Shown: piece by piece, positions 33,294-44,560 of the stretch
Position numbering within the stretch: position 1 is the first letter of the stretch
Layout of the letters: every line of letters starts with the position of its first letter
Position numbers and translations under genes: made by a program
Notes under the pieces: generated by a model
Database searches by the model: none
What the model was told of the DNA's origin: nothing
Seen by the model: only the letters and a program-made list of their open reading frames with translations
Source: Areca catechu
Lineage: Eukaryota; Streptophyta; Magnoliopsida; Arecales; Arecaceae
Assembly: GCA_021397845.1 (NCBI GenBank)
Contig: CM038053.1
Coordinates: 90,085,157 to 90,149,156, forward strand
Reading direction: 5' to 3'
Length of the DNA stretch: 64,000 nucleotides

Positions 33294-34790
33294 AGTCATG
33301 TGCCAAAGTTTTAAATATTTTGTCATTGAGTCCTGTAATAAGTTGAGGTTAGTTGATTTGTCTCAACCCTCAAACATAGTCCAGTTTTGAGTCCTGTACA
33401 TCAATTATGAGTCTAGTATGAGACCAATTTTTATACAAAAGAAAAGGTTACCCTATTTTGGAGTTCCTCCAGGCCACATCCATAGGTCAGAGGTAACTAT
33501 ATCAGCCCATTGGATTTTGTGTGACAACCGAGGATCCAAGATGCTTCCAGAAACCCAGATTCTTTCCAGATGTCCTCTAGATGCCCAGATTCCTTCCCAG
33601 ATGCCAGAGCATATTCTTAAGCCAAGGCATCCATGATTCTAGAGGTCTACTTACATCTCAACCAAAGAAAATCAAGCCCAGGCACCAAGCCCAAGCCCTG
33701 AAGAAGCAAGATTTCATGGAATATTCCTCCTACCAGAATACCAGGCCACCCCAGCTTCGAGGAGGCCCAAACCCATTCACCAAGCACCTTTGGGCCGGCT
33801 CCTTGCTTCCCCTAGAAGCCCAACATGCCCTCCTAGGCATCCTTGAAGTGTTGACCAAGTCCAAGAGGTGTCCTTGAGTTCACTAGTCAAAGCATGAAGG
33901 GAGAAGGAGAAGACTAGGTCAATTCCTAACCTAATGGGGATTTGTTTTTCTAACCAAGCTAGGAGTGGTTATTTTAACTCAAGTTTGTAACCCTAGTTTG
34001 AGAGCATGGGATCTCTATATAAACTCCACCCCTCCCCCTCTTGTAATCAATTATTATTCATGATATCAAAACCTTGGTGAAATTTATTTGAGCTTGCGAG
34101 CTTGGGTTACTTTGTTCTTTTGGTTCTTTGGTTTTTGTTTGTGTTATCTTGCTTGGTCGACCTCTACCCTTGTAGTTGTCCATGTCTATGTAGCAAACCC
34201 AACTTCCAAGCATCAGCCATGCCCAATGAAGGAGTGCCCTAGGCCACCAAGCAAGGAGATTTTCACCGATCTTCAAGCCGCCCAGCTACTAAACCCTAAC
34301 CTGATTCCTTCTAAACCTTGTTTTCTTTCTTTTTCTTACCCGCTATTTTGATTGACCCTTGACATTTTGCGGAATCCCCAAGGTGTTTCACCTCCCCGAA
34401 GGAGGCCTTCGTTGCCTCCAGGACCATCTAAATCAGCCATCTAATCAAGGAAATCGAGCTTCATCTTCCAAGCATCAATCTGAGAGCCGTGTGACCCCTT
34501 CAATTACAGATTCTTCAAGTCACTATTGGTAACATCCTTCCCTTCTTTTGATTTCTAATTTGATAAAAATGAGCTATCCTAATCCATGAGTTTCTCAATT
34601 CTAGGGTCATGGAATTTATTATTTTGAATGAGTTTGCCTGTGATACGATGATTCTTTGCATTTCTACTCCTTATGCTAGTTCTTATTTTATTTTGAAAAT
34701 CTAGCTTGCAAATAAAATTATAAAAAAATCATAAAAAATTAGTTTTCTATTCTCATGCATGTTTAGCAATCTTAGAGTCATCCCACATCA
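33241..34790 (+). repeat. na-B LTR2 (complete)
   Basis: It is 1,550 bp from TGGTTGGGATACC to CCCACATCA, matching LTR1 once gyp-A is removed. A TATATAAA box is at 34016-34023. Unusually, a leader with a primer-binding-site-like TGGTTTCCGAGT follows instead of flanking DNA, so this LTR is internal in a tandem structure. Confidence 0.9.
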
Positions 34791-35825
34791 GTTTGGTTTC
34801 CGAGTGGGTTTAGGATAGTTTTTATCTGCTTTGCATTCACAAATCTGAATTTCTGTATCATGTCCAATGCATTAGGTGTCTAGTTTTCATCTTATTTTGG
34901 CATCTTAAAAAAATTATTTTTTTGTGAAAATTGCACATCGTGTACTCTGTTCTATGCTAAGAATTTTCATAATTTTTAGTTAATTTTATTGAAAACCTAA
35001 TTCTCTAAAGTCTAACATATTAGGAACCCTAACTAAAAGTCTGATAATTCTACATCAGTCAGAAAACCCTAAGATTTTCATAACATTGATTTTACTTTTT
35101 TCATCAAATTTGGCAGATGTTATCACCACCATCCATCCTCTATCGTCAAATTTTTTTTATTTTTATCTACATCAAAATCTATGTCAAAATCTACATTGTT
35201 TGAAATCGTAATTTTTAGAATTCTTCTGTTCTGCATACTTGTTCAACCAAATCCTAATTAACTTCCAAAAACCCCCCAATCCCAAGCCAAACTTTGTTTG
35301 ATAACCCAAGTTAACTTAAACCTAACTTGACACATCATAAATCATTAAAAAAATATTTTATTTTTTGCTGCGTTTTAGTTTGCATTAGGACCATTGAATA
35401 CTTATCATCTTTTAATCTAATCTTAAGGGCAATCAATATAACAACAAGGCAGGAGGTCATAACCTATCCTGCACCCAAAACAACCACCAAGCATTTCCAC
35501 CCAAGCCTTAATTAAAATCAATTAGACCTAAATTGCCCTAGAGGGCTAGGTGACACCAACAGGTCGGGTCTGAGCTTTGTGGACCAACTAGTGCATTTAA
35601 TCCTTTAGCTATTATTGAATGCTGGTGTCTAAGGCAGGGGTCCAGAGTGAAACGACCTAAGTGGATTGGTGATTTATAATTATGACCCTGTGACAAGTAG
35701 GGGTAGCCTTCCACCACCCCACCTCCTACCTGGCCAATGGAAGGATTAGCTGCTGGGTTAAGTGTAAGTTGAGCTGACCCACCCAGTATTGGCTCTAGGT
35801 CAAGGAAATCCAAGATTATACTAGA
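34791..35825 (+). repeat. Second copy of the na-B leader (truncated internal region)
   Basis: It is collinear with 11311 to about 12345, including the CCCTAGAGGGCTAGG inverted repeat (35536-35550). It stops before the gag ATG and joins directly to LTR sequence. No gene is present. Confidence 0.85.
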
Positions 35826-36404
35826 ATATCAGCCACTCCCAAAGGAGTTCCCTAGGCCACCAAGCAGGGAGATCTTCACCATGCTTCAAGCCGCCAAGCT
35901 TCTAAATCCTAACCTGATTCCTTATAAACCTAGTTTCTTTTTTTTTCTTACTTGCTATTTTGATTGACCCTTGATATTTTGCAGGATCCCCGAGGTGTTT
36001 CACCTCCCTGGAGGAGGCTTTCCTTGCCTCCAGGATCGCTCAAATCAGCCATCTAATCAAGAAAACCAAGCTTCATCTTCCAAGCATCAATTTGAGAGCT
36101 GTGTGACCCCTTCGATTGCAGATTCTTCAAATCACTGATTGGTAACATCCTTCCCTTCTTTTAGTTTTTGATTTGATAAAAATAAGCTATCCTAATCTGG
36201 GAATTTCTCAATTCCCGAGTCCTGGTATTTATTATTTTGAATGAGTTTGCCTGCAATATGATGATTCTTTGCATTGCTACTCCTTATGCTAGTTCTTATT
36301 TTATTTTGGAAATCTTGCCTACAAATAAAATTATAAAAAAATTATAAAAAAAATAGTTTACTATTTTTATGCATGTTTAGCAATCTTAGAGTCATCCTGC
36401 ATCA
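35826..36404 (+). repeat. na-B LTR3, 3' fragment
   Basis: It matches the last 0.58 kb of LTR2 (from about 34213) and ends CTGCATCA, followed by the element TSD GCCGA (36405-36409). The junction with the leader at about 35825 has no evident LTR end, so it is a deletion junction. Confidence 0.85.
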
Positions 36405-36409
36405 GCCGA

Positions 36410-36899
36410 CTTGTCCCTGCTTGAGTCAACTCATCTTTATGAATAAAAAAAAAGTATTCTGTCCGAGCTGACTCATCCCTGTATGAGTTGACTTGGATTT
36501 GAAAACAAAGGAAAATTTTTCTGGACGGACTGACTCAACTAGAAAACCTTAAAATTGTAAAGTTAAAGTTCATATTTTTGTGAACTTGTTTCACTTATTT
36601 CTGAAATTGTTTCAAATCTGAGTTAGTGGAAAATATTTCAATTGGCATGTTACACTTAATTGAGAATTAAGTTGTATTTCTGAAACTTTTAAGATTTGGG
36701 ATATGATTCTAATCTTAAGTCATGATTGATAAACCATGGGTTAATTGGGTTAGCTACAATTGGGTCCTTGAATGTGTTAGACCTAGGTTTAGATGAATGG
36801 ATTAATTAAAGAAAAGACTAATCAAAAGTTGAATAAGGTCTCTCCTCTAAAGATCTATCTAATAGTTAGTTAGATCAGTCTGTACATCTAAATGAACTT
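36410..36899 (+). other. copia-1 leader segment between na-B and copia-2
   Basis: Untranslated copia-1 sequence without a gene. It carries two related stretches of about 30 bp, GAGCCGACTTGTCCCTGC (spanning the TSD) and GAGCTGACTCATCCCTGT (near 36460). It ends before TSD GATTA (36900-36904) of copia-2. Confidence 0.7.
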
Positions 36900-36904
36900 G
36901 ATTA

Positions 36905-37758
36905 TGTTGAGTCTCAAGTGGTGCATTCATGGCTAGTCGGGTCAGTGTAAATGTGTTGATCTGGTCTATCATGGTTTTCCATGATGTGTCTAGGGCTAGA
37001 GTTGGGTCCGGGATGAGCCTAGGTGTTTTAGCTCAGTTTTAATCTTTTTGGATCTTTGGGTCGGCTCTTCTATTGTAAGAGTCGATTCTGTTTGTTGGCA
37101 CATCTCAGAATTGGTGATTGTGGACTGGATGGGTCGACTCGGATGGATTCGGGTTGGCTCGGATGCACAGTCAAAAAATTACAGTCTGGATGGGTCGGCT
37201 CGGATGGATTCGGGTCGGTTCGGATGCACAGTAAAAAAATCTACAATCTGGATGGGTCGGCTCGGATGAATTTGGGTCGGCTCGGATGCACAGTCAGAAA
37301 ACTTGTTTTCTGGACGGGTCAGCTCGGATACAAGGCCTAGTCGACTCTAATGTCTCGGGTTAGCTCGGATGACGGGTGAACTATTTTTTGAACGATGCCA
37401 GCTGGGATAGTTTTCGGGATCTCGGGCATGTGTGACTAGGTATATATATTGTATTATTGTAAGAGGATGTGAGTGGTGTAACAAACTTCTTGAAAGTGGA
37501 AATCCCTTTCTTTCATGAAAATTTCTCTGTTTTCTTCTTTCTTCTCTCTTCTCCCGTTCTTGGTGTTCTTGATCTTCATAGACCTAAATCCTACCATGAA
37601 CTTCAATGGAGATTGCTGGCAGATGGTCATCCACAACCTGGTGATACGCTTCCGTGATTGTTTTGTTGATCAGGATGTTCGTTCTTGATCGGGAACAATG
37701 CTGTTCTTGAGAATTTGGTTTGTCAAATCTGGTTGGATTTGCAGCAAAATTCTTAAAA
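36905..37758 (+). repeat. copia-2 5' LTR
   Basis: It is 854 bp starting TGTTGAGTC. Its end CTTAAAA corresponds to CTCAACA in the 3' LTR. A tandem repeat of about 62 bp (37127-37311 plus a partial unit) lies inside, followed by a TATATATATTG region near 37440. Confidence 0.93.
37127..37335 (+). repeat. 61/62-bp tandem repeat in copia-2 5' LTR
   Basis: Units start at 37127, 37188, 37250 and 37312 with GGATGGGTCGG or GGACGGGTC. Each unit contains CTCGGATG twice. The last unit is truncated. The 3' LTR has units at 42153, 42215 and 42277, so copy number differs between the two LTRs. Confidence 0.9.
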
Positions 37759-37760
37759 TT

Positions 37761-37772
37761 TGGTATCAGAGC
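37761..37772 (+). promoter_or_regulatory. copia-2 primer-binding site
   Basis: TGGTATCAGAGC lies two bases after the 5' LTR end, a perfect match to the plant initiator-Met tRNA type. Confidence 0.95.
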
Positions 37773-37867
37773 TTGGTTCGTGGAAGGAAGATCTCAAGAT
37801 CAGAGGGTTGGAAGTAAGACTTCTTGCAAGTACGATTTTCATATCTCTTGAATTCTTGATTGAGGTA

Positions 37868-38700
37868 ATGGCATCAAGTGGGTTCAAAGTAGATTTTGAG
37901 GAGTACGATGGAAAGGGAAACTTCACCCTATGGCAGCAAAGGGTGAAAGATTTGCTAGTTCAACAGAGAATCTATAAGGTCTTGGTTAAAGAATGACCAG
38001 AAAAGATTAGTGTTGAAGAATGGGAAGAGTCAGAAGAGATTACTTTCAGCACCATAAGGATGTGTTTGGCTGATCAAGTTTTACTTGAGGTGTGTTTAGA
38101 GACTACTGCAAAAGTTCATTGGAGAAGACTGGAGAACACATACATGGGATAGAACATGACAAACATGCTATGGCTCAAGAAGCAATTATATAACTTAAGA
38201 ATGCCAGAAAGAGGAGACCTTGTTGCACATATTCAGAAGTTCAATCAGGTTTGTTCTGAGGTAATGAGTCTGGATGTGCAGATAGGCGAGGAGGATCAGG
38301 CATTGTTACTGTTGTGTTCACTCCGTGGATCGTATGATGGTCTCATAACAACATTGGTTTATAAAAAGGAAACCCTAAACTATGAAGAAGTTGTTGGTGT
38401 ACTAAGATCCAATGAGCAAAAGGAAAAGATCTGCAAAGGTAATCCTAATTCAGAGGTTCTTTCTTTGAATGAGAGGCAAGGAAGATCCTAGGAAAGAACT
38501 AGGGGAAAGTCCAAAGGTAGATCTCAGTCTTGGAACCACAAGAGTTTCAAATGCTACAAGTGTCGTCAGCTTGAGCATATCAGGAAGAATTGTCCTCTTT
38601 GGAAGATAGAAAAGGGGAGAGCCAATACTAGTGGTGCTAATGCTTTGGAAAGTAATGGAGAAGGAGTACTGGTTGTATCAGATGGATCAATGGATTGGTA
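37868..38700 (+). pseudogene. copia-2 gag
   Basis: ATG at 37868 gives MASSGFKVDFEEYDGKG, then a UBN2-type copia gag (WQQRVKDLLVQQ, LWLKKQLYNLRMPERGDL, LLLCSLRGSYDGL). Stops occur at about 37994, 38150 and 38489. The zinc knuckle CYKCRQLEHIRKNC (38552-38593) keeps all four ligands, but Glu replaces the usual Gly before His. Gag forms particles and packages the RNA. Confidence 0.88.
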
Positions 38701-40148
38701 GAATACCTAGATTTTGGATTCTGCATGCTCATACCACTATACCTCACATCGGGATTGGTTTTATACCTATGACAGGTCAGATGGAGGTAGTGTAAGTCTT
38801 GGTGATGATCACCCTTGTATGGTAGCTAGAGTAGGCACTATTGGGGTAAGGTTGTATGATTGAGTGATAAGGACTCTGTCTAATGTCAAACATGTACCAT
38901 AATTGAAAAAGAATTTAATTTCTTTGGGCTACTTTGAAGAGCAGGGATATGTTGCCAATCTGGTAGTGGTTGTTTGAGAATTACCAAGGTAGCTTTGGTG
39001 GTAATGAGAGGAAGAAGACTGAGCAACAATTTATATAGGATGGAAGGCTCGGTGATAAGTGATAGTGCTAAAGTGCTTGCAGCGGTACAGGAGGAACAGT
39101 TGAAATATAAACTGTGGCACTATCGAATGGGTCATATGAGTGACTGAGGGCTCACAGAGTTAAGCAGAAGAGGGAACATCCCAGCTTTGAAAAAGGATGG
39201 AAATGACCTATGTGAGCCGTGTATCTTTCATAAACAGCATAGAGTGAAATTTACTGTTTGTACCAAGCCAAGTGAAGGAGTGCTGGATTTGGTGCACTCG
39301 GATGTATGGGGACCAGCACCTATTTTATCTAGAGGTGGAGCAAGGTATTTGTTACCTTCATTGATGACTTCTCTACGAAACTTTTGGTGTATCTAATGAG
39401 GAAAAAATCAGATATATTAGCCCGGTTTAAAGCTTGGAGAGCTGAGGTAGAGAAGGAGACAGGAAGACATGTAAAGTGCCTTCGGACTGATAATGGTGGG
39501 GAGTACTCTAGTACAAAGTTTAAGAGTTACTCTGAGGAAAATGGTATCAAATGCCATTACACAGTAAGGATGACCCCAAAGTAGAATGGTGTTGCGGAAA
39601 GGATGAACTGGACAATATTGGAGAGGGCAAGGAGTTTGAGGTTACAGTCATCACTACCGAAAACTTTTTGGGGTGATGCTATTACTCAGGCATGTTTTCT
39701 CATAAACAGGTCCCCTCACTTCAAGTTGGATGGTGGACTTCTAGAAGAAGCTTGGAGTGGGAAGAAGGTGGAGCTTGGCCACCTGAAAGTTTTTTCTTGC
39801 CCTGCTTATGTTCATGTGGAGGCAACTGAAAGAAGAAAGCTGGATCCTATGTCAAAGTAAATGATCTTTATAGGGTACCCATAAGGAGTCAAAGGTTACC
39901 TACTATGGGATCCAAAGTCTTAAAAGGCTGTGATCAGTAGGGATGTCATTTTTGATGAGAGGAGAATCTTGGTGAAACCGGGGACTGCAACTGGAAATGC
40001 AATCAATAAGATGAACAGCAGTGAGAGCCCATCACACATGGAGGATAGGCCTTCAACATCAGCTAAAAATGGAGTTTCAGTTGAGGTGGTGTTGGACAAG
40101 AAAGATTCTTTAGGAGTGAAGGAGAGGCAAGAAGAATCAGCTGTTTAA
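38701..40148 (+). pseudogene. copia-2 protease and integrase
   Basis: The protease signature reads ILDSACSYH (38713 region). The GAG pre-integrase motif LWHYRMGHMSD is followed by CEPCIFHKQHRVKF (zinc finger). Integrase core residues are D in LVHSDVWGP, D in LRTDNGGEYSS and E in GVAERMNWTILERAR. Breaks are several stops, including one at the Gln of MTPK-stop-NGVAE, and a frameshift near 39380. The connector with VISRDVIFDE follows. Confidence 0.88.
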
Positions 40149-41900
40149 AGGGAAGTGCAGGAGGAGCCATAAATAGTAGACTTGCAGGATAGTGCAAGGA
40201 GAGTGGCATTGTATAAGCCTCAATGCATAATCCGAAAGCTGGTTAGATATAACATGGATGAAACAATTTCATAATCTCTAATATCTATGAATGGAGATCT
40301 AGAATGTTTTGTAGAGGCCATGGAAAGTCCTGATAAAGAGTCATGGATGCAAGGCATGATGGAGGAGATGGAATCTCTCAGGAGGAATCAGACATGGCAG
40401 CTAGTGGATCTACCTAGACATGTTCATGCTTTTGGCTCCAAATGGGTGTTCACTAAGAAATCATTACCTTCAAAGCAAGGTGAAGTAAGATACAAGGAAA
40501 GATTGGTAGCAAAGGGATACTCACAGAGGGAAAGAGTTGACTATACAGAAGTGTTTTCTCCTATTGTACGCCATACTTCAATTCGGGTGTTGTTATCTTT
40601 GGTAGCAAAACATAATTTGGAATTGGAGCAGATGGATGTGAAGATAGCATTTCTACATGGAAGACTGGAAGAAAAAATCTATATGAAGCAACATGATGGC
40701 TTCATTGAGATTGGACAGGAGAACAAGATATGTCTACATCAGAGGTCATTGTATGGATTAAAACAATCACCTCGTCAGTGATATCACAGATTTGATATAT
40801 TTATCTTGAGCCTTGGATTTCTTAGATGTGAACATGATCATTGTGTCTATGTGAAGGATGTGGATACCATGGATGCACTATATTTACTTCTGTATATGGA
40901 TGATATTTTGATAGCCAGCAGAAGTATGACAGCTATGAAAGGGCAAAAGAGAGCATTATCTCAAGAATTTGAGATGAAAGACTTGGGATCAGCTCAACAA
41001 ATCCTTGGAATGGAGATTTGCAAAGATAGGTGCAAAGGAATACTCCATTTGTCACATGGTGGGTACATTAAAAAAGAACTCGAGAGGTTTGAGATGGATA
41101 AGGTCAAACCTATGGAAACACCAGTACCAGGACATTTTTCTCTCTCGAGAAAGCAGTGCCCGCAATCAGAGGAGGAGAGAGAGTACATGGAAAGAGTTTC
41201 GTATGCCAATGCAGTGGGCAGTTTGATGAATGCTATGGTTTGTTGCAGGCCGGACGTAGCATATGCTATAAGCCAGGTGAGTAGGTACATGGCTAATCTT
41301 GGGAAGGAACACTGGAAGGCATTAAAGTGGATTTTGAGATATCTGCAAGGGAATCAAAGACATGGACTAGTGTTTGGTGGGTAGCTTGAAGGACATGAAT
41401 GGAACTCCATAGAATCATGTGAGGATTCATGTCCTTTGGTAGGGTTTGTTGATGCAAGCTATGCAAATGATCTTGATACAAGGAGGTCTATAACAGGTTA
41501 TCTCTTCTGCATGTATGGTGGACCGGTTTCTTGGAGATCAACCCTTCAACCTATTACTACTTTGTCTACAATAGAAGCTGAGTATATAGAGATTACTAAA
41601 GCTGCAAAGGAAGCACTATGGCTGAGAAGGCTAGTATCTGAAATAGGGGTGAAACAATGTATGGTGGTCCTGCATAATGATAGCCAGAGTGCTATACACT
41701 TGACACAGAATCCAGTCTATCATGCTAAGACCAAGCATATATATGTGAGGTACCACAGAGTCAAGGAGCTGGTGGAGGAAGGGGAAGTGGTGCTGGCGAA
41801 GGTTCATATAATGGGAAACTAGGCAGATGCACTTATGAAGGCTCTACCAAGGGATAGCTTCTACTCTTGTATGTGGTTAATGGGTTTGAGGAGTCTGGCA
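40149..41900 (+). pseudogene. copia-2 reverse transcriptase and RNase H
   Basis: The RT piece 40287-40781 has WQLVDLPRHVHAFGSKWVF, RLVAKGYSQRERVDYTEVFSP and LYGLKQSPRQ. After a TGA (Trp in relatives) the 40806-41384 piece carries the catalytic YMDD (40893-40904) and MKDLGSAQQILGMEI. RNase H (41436-41822) shows GFVDASYAND, TIEAEYIEITKAAKEALWL, NDSQSAIHL and KHIYVRYH. A polypurine-like AAGGTGGAGAT precedes the 3' LTR. Confidence 0.9.
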
Positions 41901-41930
41901 TATGTAGCCTTGAAGCACCAAGGTGGAGAT

Positions 41931-42746
41931 TGTGAGTCTTCGGTGGTGCATTCATGGCTAGTCGAGTTAATGTACATGTGTTGATCTAGTCTATCATAGT
42001 TTTCCATGATGTGTCTAGGGCTAAGGTTGAGTCCGGTATGAGTCCAAGGTGTTTAGGCTCAGTTTTGGTCTTTCTGGGTCTTTGAATTTGCTCTTCTGTT
42101 GTAAGAGTCGACTCGATTGGTTAGCACATCTCAAAACACGTGATTGTGGACTGGACGGGTCGGCTCAGATGGATTCAGGTCGGCTCTGATGCATAGTCAG
42201 AAAATCTGCAATCTGGATGGGTCGGCTCGGATGGATTCGGGTCAGCTCAGATGCACAGTCTAGAAACCTGTTGTCTGGACGGGTCGGCTCGGATGGATTT
42301 GAGTCGGCTCGGATGCAAGGCCTAGTCGACTATAATGTCTCGGGTCGGCTCGGATGATGGGTGAACTGATTTTTGAATGGTGCCAATTGAGGGAATTCTT
42401 GGGATCTTGGGCACGTGTGACCGAGGTATATATATATTATATTCTTGTAAGAGGATGTGAGTGGTGTAACGAACTTCTTGGAAGTGGAAATCCCTTTCTC
42501 CCATTAAAATTACTCTGTTTTCTTCTTTCTACTCTCTTCTCCCATTCTTGGTGTTCTCGATCTTCATAAACCTGGATCCTACCATGATCTTCAATGGAGA
42601 TTACTGGCAGATGGTCATCCATAACTTGGTGATATGCTTCAGCGATTGCTTTGTTGATCATGGCGTTCGTTCTTGATCGGGAATAAGGCTGTTCTTGAGG
42701 ATTTGGTTTGTCAAATCTGGTTGGATTTGTAGCAGAATTCTCAACA
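41931..42746 (+). repeat. copia-2 3' LTR
   Basis: This is the 816-bp partner of the 5' LTR, starting TGTGAGTC and ending CTCAACA, followed by TSD GATTA. Its internal tandem array has one unit fewer. Confidence 0.94.
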
Positions 42747-42751
42747 GATTA

Positions 42752-43718
42752 ATGGTTTCATGGTGAGCCCGTGTCTTTATGTTAGTCTGATTAAGTCTGG
42801 TAAACCAATTGGTGCCTAAGGTAAATTTGACATTGGTGATCAAGGTTCTTTGTGGCGAACTCATACCTGGCCAACTCATGGTTGGTGTATAAGGCAAGAG
42901 GCTTACCTGGCATAACCCATCCCTTGATCTTACTTACCTAGCTAATGTGGTGAATCATATTAGATTAGACTATCTATTGATTCGAGTTGGCCCATGTCAA
43001 GTAAGGTTAATCAGTCTGACTGATTTAAGGTGCCAATGGACCAATTTGATCTAGAAACCCTCAAAGAGTTTGGTAGGAGTCTTCTTGATCAATGTCCATG
43101 CTTTCTTCTCATGTGTCACAAAATTTAAATCCTCTAAATTATTAGGTCCATAAAAAGACTAAGTTATGTGTTAGCCTAAGTCTTAGCCTCCCATTAATTT
43201 GGATTGGTAATGTGGCCATAAGATGGGTGATCATCGACAGTTCCAAAGAATGGGTGGTCATTAGGTGAGTGGAATTGCCATTCAGCATATGATGGCTCAG
43301 TACGACTATCTTAACACGTTGTCCAGTGGGACGGTCAAAGTTGGGCTCGATCATGCGTTAGTTAGAAGCATCAAATTTGATCATGTTAATGATTGGACCT
43401 AACCAGGACCTTCAATAAGAGGCCCAAAGGCCGATTGTGAGGACCCCTGGGGCAAAATGAATACTACGAATTGCTTAGAGAAGCAATTTGTAGTGTACCT
43501 ACCTTTAGATACATATGGGTTGGCCAGCCAAAGTCATGCTCATGTGTAGTCTATTAGATCCTAGTACCCGCTAAAGGACAAATGTTATTCTTTGAATTGG
43601 AGTGTAGAGGCTAGCAGTCTGAATAAAATAGTGGGAGAAACCTTTAGACTAAAATCCATGTCTTTAGGATTTTTAAAATGATTCATATACTAATAGGTCT
43701 TGTTCTCCTTTTTCAGAT
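42752..43718 (+). other. copia-1 leader segment before gag
   Basis: About 1 kb with no convincing gene. It is untranslated leader of copia-1, which reaches roughly 1.8 kb once nested insertions are removed. No repeat or promoter was recognised. Confidence 0.65.
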
Positions 43719-44560
43719 AATGTCGACCACTTTATCACTCCGGTATTATTGGGTAATGACAAACTCTCTAGATCCAACTTCGATAGCTGGTATCGAAAAC
43801 TCAAGATAGTCATGGAGCACGAACGGATCCTTTATGTGATAATGGATCAGGCACCTAAGATCCCAGCCCCTAATGCTCATGAAATTGATAGGTACACTTA
43901 CCAAAAGTGGATCTCTAACCGCACCATTGTGCATTGCATTATGTTGGCTGTGATAAACGATGAGTTCCGTCATACATTTAAGGAGTCCCAACTAGAAGAA
44001 ATGCTTCAAAGGTTGAAAGAAACTTTTAGCACTCCAAATAACACGGAGAAATATCAGATCTCTTCCACAATCTATAACACACGTATGCATGATGGAGCTT
44101 TGGTAATTGATCATGTAATATACATGATCGAGTTATTTGTGCATTTGGGCAAACTCGGATGTCCTTTGCATGAGCAGCATGGCAAGGATGTGATATTGAA
44201 TTCTCTGTCCGCTTCCTATCAAGTATTTCTTGATAATTTCAGAATTAATAGGCCAGCCATAAACTACCATAAGATATTAGGGTTATTGTAGACTTATGAG
44301 AGAGACCAAAACCTCAATAAGGGATTGGTCAATTTGGTGGGAGGTTCTGGATCAGGGCATCATACCTTTGGGAAAGGGAAGAAGAGAAAGAATTAAAAAA
44401 AAAAGAAGGTGCAAAGTGCTCAGCATAGTCAGACTAGGAGGGTGAAGGCTGACAAAAGTCAGGCATAGTACTTCTTCTGCAAGAAGCTGGGCCATTGGAA
44501 GCAAAACTGTTCTACTTACCTTGCTACCCTAGTCCCGAACAGGCATAGGAATGGAAAGTA
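43719..44560 (+). pseudogene. copia-1 gag
   Basis: The gag domain reads LSRSNFDSWYRKLKIVMEHE, YVIMDQAPKIP and LKETFSTPNNTEKYQI from 43749 to 44291. The first codons are frame-shifted (ATG at 43719 is in another frame). A zinc knuckle at 44469-44510 reads YFFCKKLGHWKQNC, its first Cys lost. A stop at 44289 separates capsid from nucleocapsid. Confidence 0.82.

Larger units (their letters stand above)
1463..36404 (+). mobile_element. na-B: non-autonomous chromovirus-derived LTR element, heavily nested, with a partial tandem third LTR
   Basis: The element starts with TGGTGGGGACAC and ends with CTGCATCA, and perfect TSDs GCCGA flank it (1458-1462 and 36405-36409). Removing the insertions gyp-A, solo LTR and gyp-F leaves a 1.55-kb LTR, a leader, a gag N-terminus, an acidic segment, an unrecognised open frame, an integrase C-terminus with chromodomain, then a second LTR (33241-34790). 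A copy of the leader and the 3' part of a third LTR follow. There is no capsid, zinc knuckle, protease, RT, RNase H or integrase core, so it could only have moved using proteins of another element. Confidence 0.88.
36905..42746 (+). mobile_element. copia-2: Ty1/copia (Tnt1/Tork-like) element
   Basis: LTRs 36905-37758 and 41931-42746 and perfect TSDs GATTA (36900-36904 and 42747-42751) delimit a 5.8-kb element. It has the order gag, protease, integrase, RT, RNase H on the plus strand. Gag begins in the style of Tnt1 (FxxDFEEYDGKGNFTLWQQR), which suggests the Tork lineage. Stops and frameshifts in each domain make it inactive. It lies in the copia-1 leader. Confidence 0.95.

Noticed and set aside
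37048..37340. Two repetitive small proteins in the copia-2 5' LTR
   Set aside because: They are translations of the 62-bp tandem repeat, and the period is not a multiple of 3.
41005..41226. Small frames overlapping copia-2 RT on both strands
   Set aside because: They are other-frame shadows of the RT/RNase H sequence.
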